Positions 28,122 to 37,331 of a stretch of 64,000 nt of DNA are shown in pieces; the first letter of the stretch is position 1, and each line of letters opens with the position of its first letter. The stretch comes from Bacteroidales bacterium. GTDB lineage: Bacteria; Bacteroidota; Bacteroidia; Bacteroidales; VadinHA17. The stretch spans positions 124,001 through 188,000 of the forward strand of contig JARGFQ010000003.1 of NCBI GenBank assembly GCA_029210565.1, written 5' to 3'. The translations under genes were made by a program, and so were the position numbers. Under the pieces are notes generated by a model. It saw nothing but the letters and a program-made list of their open reading frames with translations, ran no database searches and was not told where the DNA came from.

Positions 28122-28134
28122 ATCTGTAAATTAT

Positions 28135-29535
28135 TTACTGTTCAAGATTTTCAATATTGGGCATCTCAAGGCCGTAACCCTTCTTTTTATCCTCTGCCTT
28201 CAGGAGGAAGCCAAATAGCAGCGCAATGACTCCAAGGGATGTGAATATCATCATCGGGAGCTGGTAGTCATAACTCGGCACCTCCACACCGTCAAGCAGG
28301 TATGTTCCGGTGATGCAGTATTTGTCAAGCACCCAGCCTATAAGGTACGGGACCCCCATCAGGCCCCAGTTCTGGACCCAGAATATGAGGGCATAGGCGG
28401 TTCCAAGCTGTTTGTCAGGTATGATCTTGGGAACCGAGGGCCACATGGCTGACGGTACCAGGGAGAATCCAATACCCAGAATAATGGTAAGAAAGAATGC
28501 CATCCATGGTTTGTCAAGTGCAGGGATGGAAAACATGGTATGAACAAATATTAGCAGCAATGCCCCGATAATCATAATTGTCGCGCCTTTGCCCTTTCGG
28601 TCATAAAGGTTACCGAAAAGCGGGGTGAGCAGTATGGTTCCGAAGGGAAGCACTGAAGGTATCAGGCCGGCAGTTTCGGGTTCTATGCCAAATTTATTGA
28701 CCATCAGGTCAGCTGCATATTTCAGGAACGGGAACACTGCCGAATAGAAAAGAACGCACAGTATAGCGATATACCACCATCCCTTGTTTTTAATGATGAA
28801 TACTATATCCTTCAGCCTGAAGTTGTCCACCTCCTCCGCTGGCAGCCCCTCCTTTGACTGGACAATGGAAGCGTCAAGCTTTTTGTCCATGCCGCAGTAT
28901 ATAAAGAAGGCTATCAGGCCGATGCAGAGCAGTACCAGGGCAACAAGTATGGGCATGGAGACATGGCCCAGAGCCTTTGCCAGGGGAGCCGATCCCGCGA
29001 GCGCAAGAGTGGTACCAAGCCTTGCAGTGGCCATCTCCAGTCCCATTGCCAGCGCCATCTCCTTTCCCCGAAACCACTTGACAATAATCTTTGAGACAGT
29101 AATACCGGCTATTTCAACACCTACTCCAAAAATGGCATAGCCCAATCCTGCGATGAAAACCTGGGGGTTTGCATCCCAGAAGAGAAAATGCCAGCTCTGG
29201 CCCTCGAATACATTTGTGGATATGGCCCAGAACTTGAGCGCAGTGCCTCCAACCATCAGCATGGTGGCCATCTTGCCGGTGAACCTGACTCCCATCTTGT
29301 CAAGTATGATGCCTCCGATGATCAGCATGATAAGGAATACATTGAACCAACCGTAGGCACTTGTGAAAAGGCCGTACTCTTCACTGCTCCATCCCAGCTG
29401 TTGCTCAAGCATCGGTTTTAGCGGGGCCATGGCATCGGTCAGGAAATAACCGCACAACATTGTAAATGCCACTACAGCAAGCGCAGTCCACCTCGCAGTC
29501 TTAGAATCAGCAAGGGTCTTTCTTATTTTTTCCAT
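28135..29535 (-). CDS. MFS porter, possibly MFSD1-like (peptide-linked)
   Basis: The 466-residue protein has about 12 membrane helices, with the first cytoplasmic loop reading GGIILDKMGVRFTGKMATM, the MFS motif A equivalent. Two central loops are long, with charged stretches around KKLDASIVQSKEGLPAEEV and a final tail ending EMPNIENLEQ. By layout (YGWFNVFLIMLIIGGIILDK near helix 2) it resembles MFSD1-type carriers, for which dipeptide transport is reported in animals. It is the first gene of an operon with pepD, so dipeptide uptake is plausible. It could also be an organic-anion carrier of the OFA group. Confidence 0.8.
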   Translation of the reverse strand: MEKIRKTLADSKTARWTALAVVAFTMLCGYFLTDAMAPLKPMLEQQLGWSSEEYGLFTSAYGWFNVFLIMLIIGGIILDKMGVRFTGKMATMLMVGGTALKFWAISTNVFEGQSWHFLFWDANPQVFIAGLGYAIFGVGVEIAGITVSKIIVKWFRGKEMALAMGLEMATARLGTTLALAGSAPLAKALGHVSMPILVALVLLCIGLIAFFIYCGMDKKLDASIVQSKEGLPAEEVDNFRLKDIVFIIKNKGWWYIAILCVLFYSAVFPFLKYAADLMVNKFGIEPETAGLIPSVLPFGTILLTPLFGNLYDRKGKGATIMIIGALLLIFVHTMFSIPALDKPWMAFFLTIILGIGFSLVPSAMWPSVPKIIPDKQLGTAYALIFWVQNWGLMGVPYLIGWVLDKYCITGTYLLDGVEVPSYDYQLPMMIFTSLGVIALLFGFLLKAEDKKKGYGLEMPNIENLEQ

Positions 29536-29637
29536 TTCAGTTTATGTGAATTTTATAATTAGACGGTGCGTAAATGTATAAAAAAATCATTCCAATAAGC
29601 CACACAGATAACATGTTGCATGAACTTTGTGGCACAA

Positions 29638-29668
29638 TTTTGGTTATTGAAGTGAATTGCTATTTTTG
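29638..29668 (+). promoter_or_regulatory. Promoter of the thioredoxin-like gene
   Basis: TTTTG (29638-29642) and TATTTTTG (29661-29668), 18 nt apart, fit the Bacteroidota promoter pattern and lie about 48 nt ahead of the start codon. Confidence 0.5.
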
Positions 29669-29715
29669 CACAATTCTCAGACTATGTTTTAATTTATTGC
29701 AAATAGTTGAATATC

Positions 29716-30240
29716 ATGAAGAAACTTATCATAATACTGCTCCTTTCAGCCCCTGTCCTGCTACTCTCTGCACAGAATGCCACCGTTAAATGGCATTCCA
29801 TAGAAGAGGCGGTCACCCTTGCAAAGGCTGACCCGAGACCAATCTTCGTTGATGCCTACACCGACTGGTGCGGATGGTGTAAGAAGCTCGACAAGGATAC
29901 CTTCTCGCATCCTGTTATCGCCGAGATACTCAATACGAAATATTACGCGGTGAAGTTTGATGCTGAGGGCAAGGAACCTGTCATGTTCCAGGGAAGAAAG
30001 TTCGTCAATGACGGATCACTGGGCAAGACACACCAGCTTGCATATGCCCTGCTGCAGGGTCAGCTCGGATACCCTTCAATTGTATTTCTTACCGCCCAGA
30101 GTGAACTTATCACTCCGGTCTCGGGCTTCAGAACCCCCGTTCAGATTGAACCTATGCTGATGTATTTTGCCGGCACAAGCTGGCAGAAACAGAGCTTCGA
30201 GGATTTCTCAAAGAGTTTTAAGGGGAAGGTCAACCAGTAG
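29716..30240 (+). CDS. Periplasmic thioredoxin-like protein
   Basis: The ATG at 29716 (MKKLIIILLLSAPVLLLSAQ) gives 174 residues. The signal peptide ends near SAQ (residue 20). The thioredoxin fold shows DAYTDWCGWCKKLD, with redox Cys52 and Cys55 in a CGWC motif, and a later cis-proline segment YPSIVFL. It fits the thioredoxin_7/DUF255-like group of exported thiol-disulfide proteins common in Bacteroidota. It probably reduces or isomerises periplasmic disulfides. It stands alone, followed by a block of heptanucleotide repeats. Confidence 0.88.
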   Translation: MKKLIIILLLSAPVLLLSAQNATVKWHSIEEAVTLAKADPRPIFVDAYTDWCGWCKKLDKDTFSHPVIAEILNTKYYAVKFDAEGKEPVMFQGRKFVNDGSLGKTHQLAYALLQGQLGYPSIVFLTAQSELITPVSGFRTPVQIEPMLMYFAGTSWQKQSFEDFSKSFKGKVNQ

Positions 30241-30325
30241 GCAGTCTTCATTCGGCAGTCTTCAGTAGACAGTTTTCAGTCTTCAGCCTTCAGTCTTCAT
30301 TCAGCAGTCAGCGGTCAGCAGTCTG
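30241..30325. repeat. Heptanucleotide-like repeat, CAGTCTT type
   Basis: Words CAGTCTTCA, CAGTCAGC and CAGCAGTC recur about every 7-8 bases across 85 bp, beginning at the stop codon of the thioredoxin-like gene. It resembles the blocks at 21495-21572 and 43634-43792. Confidence 0.7.
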
Positions 30326-30415
30326 TTGGCACATATGACACTCCTTATTTAAAATTAGCATACTTTTGCTTTCGCGGAGGCCGGGGGAGGGCCGGCCCGT
30401 TTATTGGACAATCCT

Positions 30416-31129
30416 ATGGAAACACGCGAACAGATAGGCAAATGGTATGATGATTTTTCCGAACACCAGGAAAAAACCAGTGTAAACCTGAGGCACTACA
30501 TGATTATGGAGTTTCTGGTCAGGGCAGGACTGAAAAAAGATAGCAAGGTTCTTGAGATAGGATGCGGAATTGGCACCCTGACAGGACTTATTGCTAAATA
30601 CGTTAAGAGAGGAGAGATTGTCGCGGCTGACATCAGCCCTGAATCAGTATCGATGGCCCGGAAGAGACTCTCCCGTAACCGGAAAGTAGATTTTCTGGTG
30701 ACTGACATGACTGACTTCAGCCATCCCGGCACCTTCGACTTCATTGTACTGCCGGATGTCCTCGAACATATTCCGCTTGAGCAGCACCGTGCCCTTTTCA
30801 GCACGCTGGCTGACCACATGCATGAAAAGTCGGTGATACTGATTCACATACCCCACCCGAGGGCGCTGGATTACTTGAGGGAGAGATCACCAGACCAACT
30901 CCAGATCATCGACCAGTCGGTGGAGGCAGACATTCTTACCGGCAATGCATATGCGGCAGGACTGGAACTTGTCAACTACCTGTCGTATAAGCTGTTCGAC
31001 AGGAAGCATGATTATGCCCTCATCACATTACGGAAGAAAAATGCCGTGATACCCTTCCCCCTGCCGCAGTCGCAAATAATTGTCCGTAAACTCCTGTCCA
31101 GGATCAGGTTTATGATCTCCAGGCTTTGA
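30416..31129 (+). CDS. Class I SAM-dependent methyltransferase
   Basis: The ATG at 30416 (METREQIGKWYDDFSEHQ) gives 237 residues. The SAM site is KVLEIGCGIGTLT (residues 44-56), followed by the acidic VAADISPESV and VLPDVLEHIPL for the post-II region. The remainder varies and does not name a substrate. The next gene, 12 bp later, is a glycosyltransferase, so the pair may modify a cell-surface polysaccharide or lipid. A TTG in frame upstream at 30404 is not needed to explain the protein. Confidence 0.85.
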   Translation: METREQIGKWYDDFSEHQEKTSVNLRHYMIMEFLVRAGLKKDSKVLEIGCGIGTLTGLIAKYVKRGEIVAADISPESVSMARKRLSRNRKVDFLVTDMTDFSHPGTFDFIVLPDVLEHIPLEQHRALFSTLADHMHEKSVILIHIPHPRALDYLRERSPDQLQIIDQSVEADILTGNAYAAGLELVNYLSYKLFDRKHDYALITLRKKNAVIPFPLPQSQIIVRKLLSRIRFMISRL

Positions 31130-31141
31130 TACGTTGCACAT

Positions 31142-32203
31142 ATGCGGAAAAAGATACTATATATATATCCTGAAGATTCCACCTTCATCAGGAAAGACAT
31201 AACCTTTATCTCAAGGAGATTTGAGGTAAGGAGTCCTGCCCACAACTGGAAGAAGAAAGCGGCCACGCCCTTTAATTTCATAAGTCAGTTCATCTTCCTC
31301 AGCAGCCATCTCAGGGGATCTGTGGCGGTCTTCGTAATGTTTGGCGGATACTGGTCACTGCTGCCCGCGCTGGCGGGTAAGGTCACCGGTATACCTGTCT
31401 ATATTATACCCGGAGGTACCGATTGCGTCTCCTTCCCCTCCCTGAATTACGGCAGTCTCCGCAAACCTTTGATGAGAGCCTTCATCAGGTGGTCATTCAG
31501 GCTCTGCACGGAGCTTCTCCCTGTCCACGGATCACTCGTCGAAGGCAGGTACAGCTACCATGAACCGGCTGATTATCCCACACAGGGATACAAATACTTT
31601 TTCCCCTGCATCACAACACCTTACAGGGTGATAAACAACGGTTTTGACCCGGACTTCTTCGTCTGTGAGCAATACCGCAAGAGGGCTGACAGCTTTATTG
31701 TAGTCGCACCGGTCACAAGCATGACAAGGGTAAAGGTTAAAGGCATCGACCGTGTACTCTTCCTGGCGGAGCAGTTCAGCCATTGTTCGTTCACACTGGT
31801 GGGTCTTTCTGACACTGTTGCCCGGGAGCTGGGGCCTCTTCCCGAAAACGTTGCACTCCATCCCTTCATGCCCCAGGAGCGATTTGTGGCACTCCTGTGT
31901 GCAAGTCAGTTCGTACTGCAGCTATCTGTCTCCGAGGGGTTCCCGAATGCCCTCTGCGAGGCGATGCTCTGCCGCTGCATACCTGTCGGATCCTCGGTGG
32001 GACCGGTACCGGAGATAATCGGAGAAACGGGATTTGTGATGAAGAGCTCAGAGAGAGAGTATCTAAGGGAGAGATTCTGTGAGATAACCCTCACCAGCGA
32101 TTCCGCCCGGAATGAACTGGGGAAAAGGGCACGTGAGAGGATAGCTGAAAAGTATCACATCTCGCTCAGGGAGAAGGCCTTTTTTGACCTTATCGGCCGA
32201 TAA
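31142..32203 (+). CDS. Glycosyltransferase, family 4 like
   Basis: The 353-residue protein has the GT-B fold. The N-terminal half includes VFVMFGGYWSLLPALAGK and YIIPGGTDCVSFPSL. The C-terminal nucleotide-sugar half holds VAPVTSMTRVKVKGIDRVL and the family signature SEGFPNALCEAMLCRCIPVG, in which two Glu residues are separated by seven positions. Such retaining enzymes transfer sugars to lipids, glycans or proteins. No signal or membrane anchor is present, so it acts on the inner face of the cytoplasmic membrane. Its last 14 bases overlap the convergent DUF4831 gene. Confidence 0.85.
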   Translation: MRKKILYIYPEDSTFIRKDITFISRRFEVRSPAHNWKKKAATPFNFISQFIFLSSHLRGSVAVFVMFGGYWSLLPALAGKVTGIPVYIIPGGTDCVSFPSLNYGSLRKPLMRAFIRWSFRLCTELLPVHGSLVEGRYSYHEPADYPTQGYKYFFPCITTPYRVINNGFDPDFFVCEQYRKRADSFIVVAPVTSMTRVKVKGIDRVLFLAEQFSHCSFTLVGLSDTVARELGPLPENVALHPFMPQERFVALLCASQFVLQLSVSEGFPNALCEAMLCRCIPVGSSVGPVPEIIGETGFVMKSSEREYLRERFCEITLTSDSARNELGKRARERIAEKYHISLREKAFFDLIGR

Positions 32204-33311
32204 TAAAATTTGACGGCAGGGTTACGGTATTGCCGAACTGATACACCAGCTTCCTGGAAGTGCTTAGCGTCTCCTCCCCGGCTGTAACCCTGATATCAGC
32301 AACGTCAGGCACCCTGTAGTAAAGCCTGTCCCTGGCTGTCAGCTCCTTTTGAGATGCCACAGGACGAACGACAAGTTTCAGCTCCCTGGTTTTGCCCGAG
32401 GGTACTATCTCAATCTGCACCGGGATGCCTCCTGCACTGCCTGCAGGCAGCACTCCCTCCGCAGCAGAGAAATTGAAGACAGTGGTTTTGACTCCTGCCA
32501 TGGAGAGGTCGGGCGTAAGCCATACGTGGAACTTTCTGGTCTCGGTGAAGCTCTTGCCGGCAAAGAGTGCCGTATACTCAGTGTCGAGCCTGTTTATCTC
32601 GTCAATGGCAGCACCGTCCTGAGGAAATATGTTGGTTTCGCCCGTGAGTATCATATGCCTTCCCTCCCTGAGTTCAAGTAGCCGGTCGGCAGCTTCCCTG
32701 GCCTCCTCTTCAATGGTCATGCCCCGTTTTTTCTGCACCAGGTAGGGTAATCTTATGAAGGCTGTATCTGCCCTCACAACTCTGTAGGCTGTATCGGTCC
32801 TGGTAGCCACGTATTCATAAGCACCCCGGTCAGGAAAGAGCGTTCCAGTCTCCTCATCACGGTCCCGGATCTGTGAGAAGCCTGTGCGGGAGTAGATGGC
32901 GGGATTGATATCAAGCACCAGCCCACTCTCTTTCAGCGAGAGCATGTTCGTCTGCATCAGGGAGGTGCCCTCGATAATATAGAAATGCGCCGGATCAAGC
33001 TCCTCGAAGCTGTTCAGCCTGACGGCGATGAGAGTCCAGTACTCATGCTCCTGCTCAATGATATTGTCAAGACCGATCATCTCGGCAGCATAATTTGCAT
33101 AGGGACCAGGCACCCCGAGAGTCTTGGTGGCCGTGATCTCAAACTCAAATACTGTTAGCGGAAGCGCATAAACCATGCTGCCTTCAGTGATCTTTACCTC
33201 TCCTCCCAGGGGAAGGACCACTATGTCGTTACCGCTGTTCCTGGACTGAACAGAACATGACGACAGAAGCGCCGTCAATGCTAAGAGAGAAGGTATAAAT
33301 AATCTTTTCAT
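32190..33311 (-). CDS. DUF4831 family lipoprotein
   Basis: The 373-residue protein begins with a lipoprotein signal (LLSSC, Cys19) and matches Bacteroidota DUF4831 proteins by its YALPLTVFEFEITATKTL and GPYANYAAEMIGL segments, as well as the EYWTLIAVRLNSFEELDP stretch. The rest is beta-rich. No enzymatic function is known for the family. It is probably a membrane-attached periplasmic or surface protein. It lies 9 bp downstream of the NAD(P)HX repair gene in the same direction. Confidence 0.8.
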   Translation of the reverse strand: MKRLFIPSLLALTALLSSCSVQSRNSGNDIVVLPLGGEVKITEGSMVYALPLTVFEFEITATKTLGVPGPYANYAAEMIGLDNIIEQEHEYWTLIAVRLNSFEELDPAHFYIIEGTSLMQTNMLSLKESGLVLDINPAIYSRTGFSQIRDRDEETGTLFPDRGAYEYVATRTDTAYRVVRADTAFIRLPYLVQKKRGMTIEEEAREAADRLLELREGRHMILTGETNIFPQDGAAIDEINRLDTEYTALFAGKSFTETRKFHVWLTPDLSMAGVKTTVFNFSAAEGVLPAGSAGGIPVQIEIVPSGKTRELKLVVRPVASQKELTARDRLYYRVPDVADIRVTAGEETLSTSRKLVYQFGNTVTLPSNFIIGR

Positions 33312-33320
33312 TTTCTTGGT

Positions 33321-34850
33321 TTAAAGGTACATGCTGAAGTTGCTGAACTGCGTCTCCCGGTATGCCCTCCCGATGTTCATGAGAATGTCTCCGGCGATGA
33401 CAGACTCTTCGGAGTGTATCCTGAGTGCGACGTCACCCGCCAGGCCGTGCAGGTAAACACCGGTAACGGCAGCATCAGCAGGGGCATAGCCCTGGGCCAG
33501 CAGAGAAGTTATCATTCCGGTAAGCACGTCGCCGCTTCCACCGGTAGCCATGCCCGGATTGCCGGTACTGTTGAAGTATATCTCTCCTTCAGGTAGTGCA
33601 ACGGAGGTGTGTGCTCCCTTAAGCACCACAATGCAGTTATGCTTTGCTGCGAAGGTACGCTGCTCTTCCATAAGACGGTAATCGCCGGAGGTTGTACCGG
33701 CAAGTCTCCTGAACTCACCCGGATGGGGAGTAAGCACAGTATGGGACGGCAGCTTCTCCAGCATTTCCCTGTTGCGTGCCAGGATGTTGATAGCATCGGC
33801 ATCCAGCAGCAGGGGAACAGAAACGTTATCAAGCAGTTTTTCAAGCATCAGCCGGGTATCAGGGTCTGTCCCCAGTCCCGGGCCTGCCCCGACAGCACTG
33901 TAAACCTCAAGCTCCGGAAGTGCGGTTATATTCCTCTCTCCCGGATCAGGTGATACCATAGCCTCAGGGAGGGCAGCCTGCAGAGGTACGATGGCTGAGA
34001 CCGGCAGATGGACTGTCACCAGTCCCGCCCCGGCACGGAGAGCTGCTGCAGCCGCCAGGGTTGCAGCACCGGCCTTGCCATAACTTCCTGCTATGACGAG
34101 AGCATGTCCGAAGGTACCCTTGTGGTCAAACTTCCCCCTCTTTACTATCATTGGCCTGACATCCTCCCTCATAATATAATGGAAGGCAGATGCCTTTTCA
34201 GCGATAGCAGAGGGATGCAGTCCTATATCCAGCACCTCCCACTTGCCAACATGATCATCGTTCCCGGCGAACATGAAAGCCAGCTTCGGAAACTGGAAAG
34301 TGAGGGTCAGTGATGCCCTTATAACCGTTTCGCGGTTGACATCACCATTATCTTCGCAGTAAAGCCCCGACGGAACATCCACTGAGATGACGTAGGCACC
34401 TGTTTTGTTGATCCTGCATATCACTTCAGCAGCCACACCGGCCGGTGGCCTGTGCAGTCCCGTGCCGAAAATGGCGTCTATGATCACCTCCTCACGCCCA
34501 ATCGACGGAAAGAGATCCGGCTCAGCAATCGTCAGCGGTGATATGCCGGCTCTTATAAGACGGTCAACATTCATTGTGAACTCACTGCTGTGCGATGCCC
34601 CCGACTCAACAACATAGACCCTCACCGGATACCCCTCCTCATGCATAAGCCGTGCGACAACCAGACCGTCGCCCCCGTTGTTTCCGGGACCGGAAAAGAT
34701 GTTGACCTTTTTTTCAGGCGGCACACTCTCCTTCAGCCGTTGAAAAAACGTTTTGGCCGCCCGCTCCATCAGCCCTGCCGATGTGACAGGCTCAAGCCTG
34801 AGGGTGGCGGCATCAATTTCCCTTATCTCATTGGCAGTAAAAATCTTCAT
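33321..34850 (-). CDS. nnr: Bifunctional NAD(P)HX epimerase / dehydratase
   Basis: Starting at ATG 34850 (MKIFTANEIREIDAATL), 509 residues join the two NAD(P)HX repair enzymes. The N-terminal YjeF_N domain has FSGPGNNGGDGLVVARLM and IDAIFGTGLHRP. The C-terminal dehydratase domain has KGTFGHALVIAGSYGKAGA, LLDADAINIL, LTPHPGEF and MATGGSGDVLTGMI, the ribokinase-like ATP/ADP motifs. The protein converts damaged NADHX and NADPHX back to NADH/NADPH. An in-frame ATG at 35045 would add 65 residues overlapping the divergent porter gene, and these look non-coding. Confidence 0.93.
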   Translation of the reverse strand: MKIFTANEIREIDAATLRLEPVTSAGLMERAAKTFFQRLKESVPPEKKVNIFSGPGNNGGDGLVVARLMHEEGYPVRVYVVESGASHSSEFTMNVDRLIRAGISPLTIAEPDLFPSIGREEVIIDAIFGTGLHRPPAGVAAEVICRINKTGAYVISVDVPSGLYCEDNGDVNRETVIRASLTLTFQFPKLAFMFAGNDDHVGKWEVLDIGLHPSAIAEKASAFHYIMREDVRPMIVKRGKFDHKGTFGHALVIAGSYGKAGAATLAAAAALRAGAGLVTVHLPVSAIVPLQAALPEAMVSPDPGERNITALPELEVYSAVGAGPGLGTDPDTRLMLEKLLDNVSVPLLLDADAINILARNREMLEKLPSHTVLTPHPGEFRRLAGTTSGDYRLMEEQRTFAAKHNCIVVLKGAHTSVALPEGEIYFNSTGNPGMATGGSGDVLTGMITSLLAQGYAPADAAVTGVYLHGLAGDVALRIHSEESVIAGDILMNIGRAYRETQFSNFSMYL

Positions 34851-34998
34851 AGGTCCCTGCTCTATCCATTTCAAAACGAAGTGCAAATATAAGCAATGCA
34901 AAAATATCGAGCCTAATTTACAATGCAATAGCTGCAAATTAAAAAGATTAATATATTTGTCGGCATCTGAATCAAAAAAACAACCAATACGGAAAGCT

Positions 34999-36798
34999 AT
35001 GCTCAAGAACCATCCAAAAGGACTGCTGGTAGCATTTTTTGCCAATATGGGGGAACGCTTCGGCTTCTATACCATGATGGCTATACTGGTGCTCTTCCTG
35101 CAGGCCAAGTACGGCCTCGCTGCCGAAAAAGCCGGAGATATTTACAGCTGGTTTTATTTCGCCATTTATGCTCTTGCACTGGTAGGCGGTATCCTGGCTG
35201 ACTCCACAAGGAAATACAAAACGGTGATACTGTTCGGTATCATCATTATGTTCGCCGGTTACCTGATGATGGCGGTACCCGGCATGTCACTGCCCTTTAC
35301 CGTGATAGCCCTCTTCACAATCGCCTTCGGCAACGGACTCTTCAAGGGTAACCTTCAGGCTGTCGTTGGCCAGATGTATGACAATCCGCAGTACTCAAAG
35401 ATGCGGGATACTGCCTTCATGATCTTTTACATGGGTATCAATGTGGGTGCCTTCTTCGCCCCGTTTGCTGCCAACGGAATAAGAAACTGGTGGCTCAGGT
35501 CCAACGGATTTGCTCATGACGGAAGCCTTCCGGCACTCTGTCACCAGTACAATGACGGTATCCTGGCCGCAGGTCCGAAACTTGAGGAATTTCAGCTCCT
35601 GGCTGACAAGGTGAACCTCGCAGGGCCCGTTACCGACCTCGGCGCTTTTGCTGAGAGCTATCTTAACGTCTTTTCAAGAGGCTACAACTATGCTTTTGCC
35701 ATCGCCGCAGGTGCAATGGTCATCTCTCTGCTCGTTTATGTTTTCTTCAACAGGCTGCTTCCCAACAAGGAAAAACCCGTCAAGGAAAGCGCAGAATCAG
35801 CTAATACCATTGAACTGGAGATCAGGCCTCTAATATACGCACTGATAGCCATGGCTGTCTTTGCAACGGGGCTGAGCTTTATCGTTGGCTGGGCATCAGG
35901 ACTCGCATTCGGGCTCTTTGCCGGCTTCACCACCTGGATGCTTACCACCGCCAAGAAAGATGAATACGCACGCGTCTCATCACTCATACTTGTGTTTGTG
36001 GTGGTGATCTTCTTCTGGATGTCATTCCACCAGAACGGACTTACCCTCACACTGTTTGCCAGAGACTACACCGTGAAACAGGTAGGACCCTTCACCAACC
36101 TCTTCTTTACCCTGCCTTCAATGCTTGCAGTCATTGGTTCCATCGCAGGCCTGGTGATGCTTGTAAGAAAGAATATGCTGCCGGTCGCCAGATTTATAGG
36201 CGGGGCCCTCTTTGCAGTTGCATTGGTTTTTGCTTACTTCTTCGTGACAAAGGCAGATGCAATGAATTCCATAGAACCGGAAGTGTTCCAGTCTTTCAAC
36301 CCGCTCTTCATTGTAGCCCTTACCTTCCCGGTCATGGGCGTGTTTGCATGGCTCAACAAGAAGAACATCGAGCCCTCCACACCGAAGAAGATAGGTATCG
36401 GGATGATTATTGCATCAGTCGGATTTATTCTGGTGCTGGTCTCATCCGCGAATCTGCCATCACCCTCTTCACTCGAAGGTTCACCCGTAGCTGAAGCACT
36501 AAGGGTCAGTCCCTACTGGCTGATAAGCAGTTATCTTATCCTGACAGTGGCAGAGCTGTTCCTCAGCCCTATGGGCCTCTCCTTCGTCTCAAAGGTAGCT
36601 CCGTCACGCTTCCAGGGAATGATGCAGGCAGGATGGCTCCTGGCAACGGCAGTGGGAAACAAGCTTCTTTTCGTCGGATCCAAACTGTGGGACAGCGTCG
36701 AACTGTGGCAGCTCTGGACTGTTTTCATTGTCTGCTGCCTCCTCTCGGCTGCGTTTATCTTCTCAATAATGAAGCGACTGGAGAAGGCAACAAAATAG
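34999..36798 (+). CDS. POT family proton/oligopeptide porter
   Basis: ATG 34999 (MLKNHPKGLLVAFFANMG) begins 599 residues with about 12-14 membrane helices. The POT/PTR signature is MGERFGFYTMMAIL, where E-R-F provides the conserved ExxERFxYY-type proton site. The FGNGLFKGNLQAVVGQMY segment is also characteristic. Helices after residue 230 include a cytoplasmic linker around KEKPVKESAESANTIE. It takes up di- and tripeptides with protons. A terminator follows at 36818. With PepD and the C69 dipeptidase it makes peptide use a clear theme here. Confidence 0.92.
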   Translation: MLKNHPKGLLVAFFANMGERFGFYTMMAILVLFLQAKYGLAAEKAGDIYSWFYFAIYALALVGGILADSTRKYKTVILFGIIIMFAGYLMMAVPGMSLPFTVIALFTIAFGNGLFKGNLQAVVGQMYDNPQYSKMRDTAFMIFYMGINVGAFFAPFAANGIRNWWLRSNGFAHDGSLPALCHQYNDGILAAGPKLEEFQLLADKVNLAGPVTDLGAFAESYLNVFSRGYNYAFAIAAGAMVISLLVYVFFNRLLPNKEKPVKESAESANTIELEIRPLIYALIAMAVFATGLSFIVGWASGLAFGLFAGFTTWMLTTAKKDEYARVSSLILVFVVVIFFWMSFHQNGLTLTLFARDYTVKQVGPFTNLFFTLPSMLAVIGSIAGLVMLVRKNMLPVARFIGGALFAVALVFAYFFVTKADAMNSIEPEVFQSFNPLFIVALTFPVMGVFAWLNKKNIEPSTPKKIGIGMIIASVGFILVLVSSANLPSPSSLEGSPVAEALRVSPYWLISSYLILTVAELFLSPMGLSFVSKVAPSRFQGMMQAGWLLATAVGNKLLFVGSKLWDSVELWQLWTVFIVCCLLSAAFIFSIMKRLEKATK

Positions 36799-36817
36799 AC
36801 TGTAGCTACAAATATCG

Positions 36818-36851
36818 GAGGGGAGTTTCCGTGAAACTCCCCTCTTTTTTT
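36818..36851 (+). terminator. Terminator after the POT porter
   Basis: An 11-bp perfect stem (GAGGGGAGTTT at 36818-36828, AAACTCCCCTC at 36834-36844) has a CCGTG loop and seven T after it. Confidence 0.9.
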
Positions 36852-36921
36852 GATCTAAATTGAACCATTTAAGGCAAAAAAAAGAATTATCAATATATTT
36901 GCCGCTACAACAAGCAGCCTG

Positions 36922-37152
36922 ATGAGCAACAAAAATCTTTACGACAGAGTTTTCGCCGTTTTCGGAACCGTTATGGTATTCTTCTACCTGGGGCTCGGAG
37001 CATTCATAATCTTCTCTCCCATGCTTGACAGTTATATGGATAAGGCATTGCGGATAGTCTTCGGCATTCCCCTGATAATCTACGGCATATACCGGGTCTT
37101 CGTTGCCTGGGAGAAGATAAGGGAAGCGTTCTTCAGCGATGACAGGGAATAA
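36922..37152 (+). CDS. Small membrane protein with two helices
   Basis: The 76-residue protein (MSNKNLYDRVFAVFGTVMV...) has two hydrophobic segments at about 10-32 and 42-62, with a charged C-terminus. A TATATTTG element (36894-36901) precedes the start. It matches no family I can name, but its composition and position make it a genuine small integral membrane protein. The PstS-like gene follows about 180 bp later. Confidence 0.65.
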   Translation: MSNKNLYDRVFAVFGTVMVFFYLGLGAFIIFSPMLDSYMDKALRIVFGIPLIIYGIYRVFVAWEKIREAFFSDDRE

Positions 37153-37331
37153 GAAAAAGGCTGACATGCAAGGGTGACCACGGCCAGTGACGGTCATAAA
37201 GGGATAGGGCCATGGCCGTCCCGGATCAGAAAAAAGCAGTGTGGCAGGAAATTTGAAAGTCTTTAAACAGAGTTTATAAAGAGATAATTATTAATATTGT
37301 GGGCTATAATAAGTTGATCACGGGAAAAAGA

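Noticed and set aside
33321..35045. Longer start for the NAD(P)HX repair enzyme at 35045
   Set aside because: The 65 extra residues overlap the divergent POT gene and its upstream region, and the family starts at MKIFTANE.
36894..36901. Full promoter for the 76-residue membrane protein
   Set aside because: TATATTTG is a good -7 word but no -33 TTTG is found at the right distance, so it is only mentioned with the gene.
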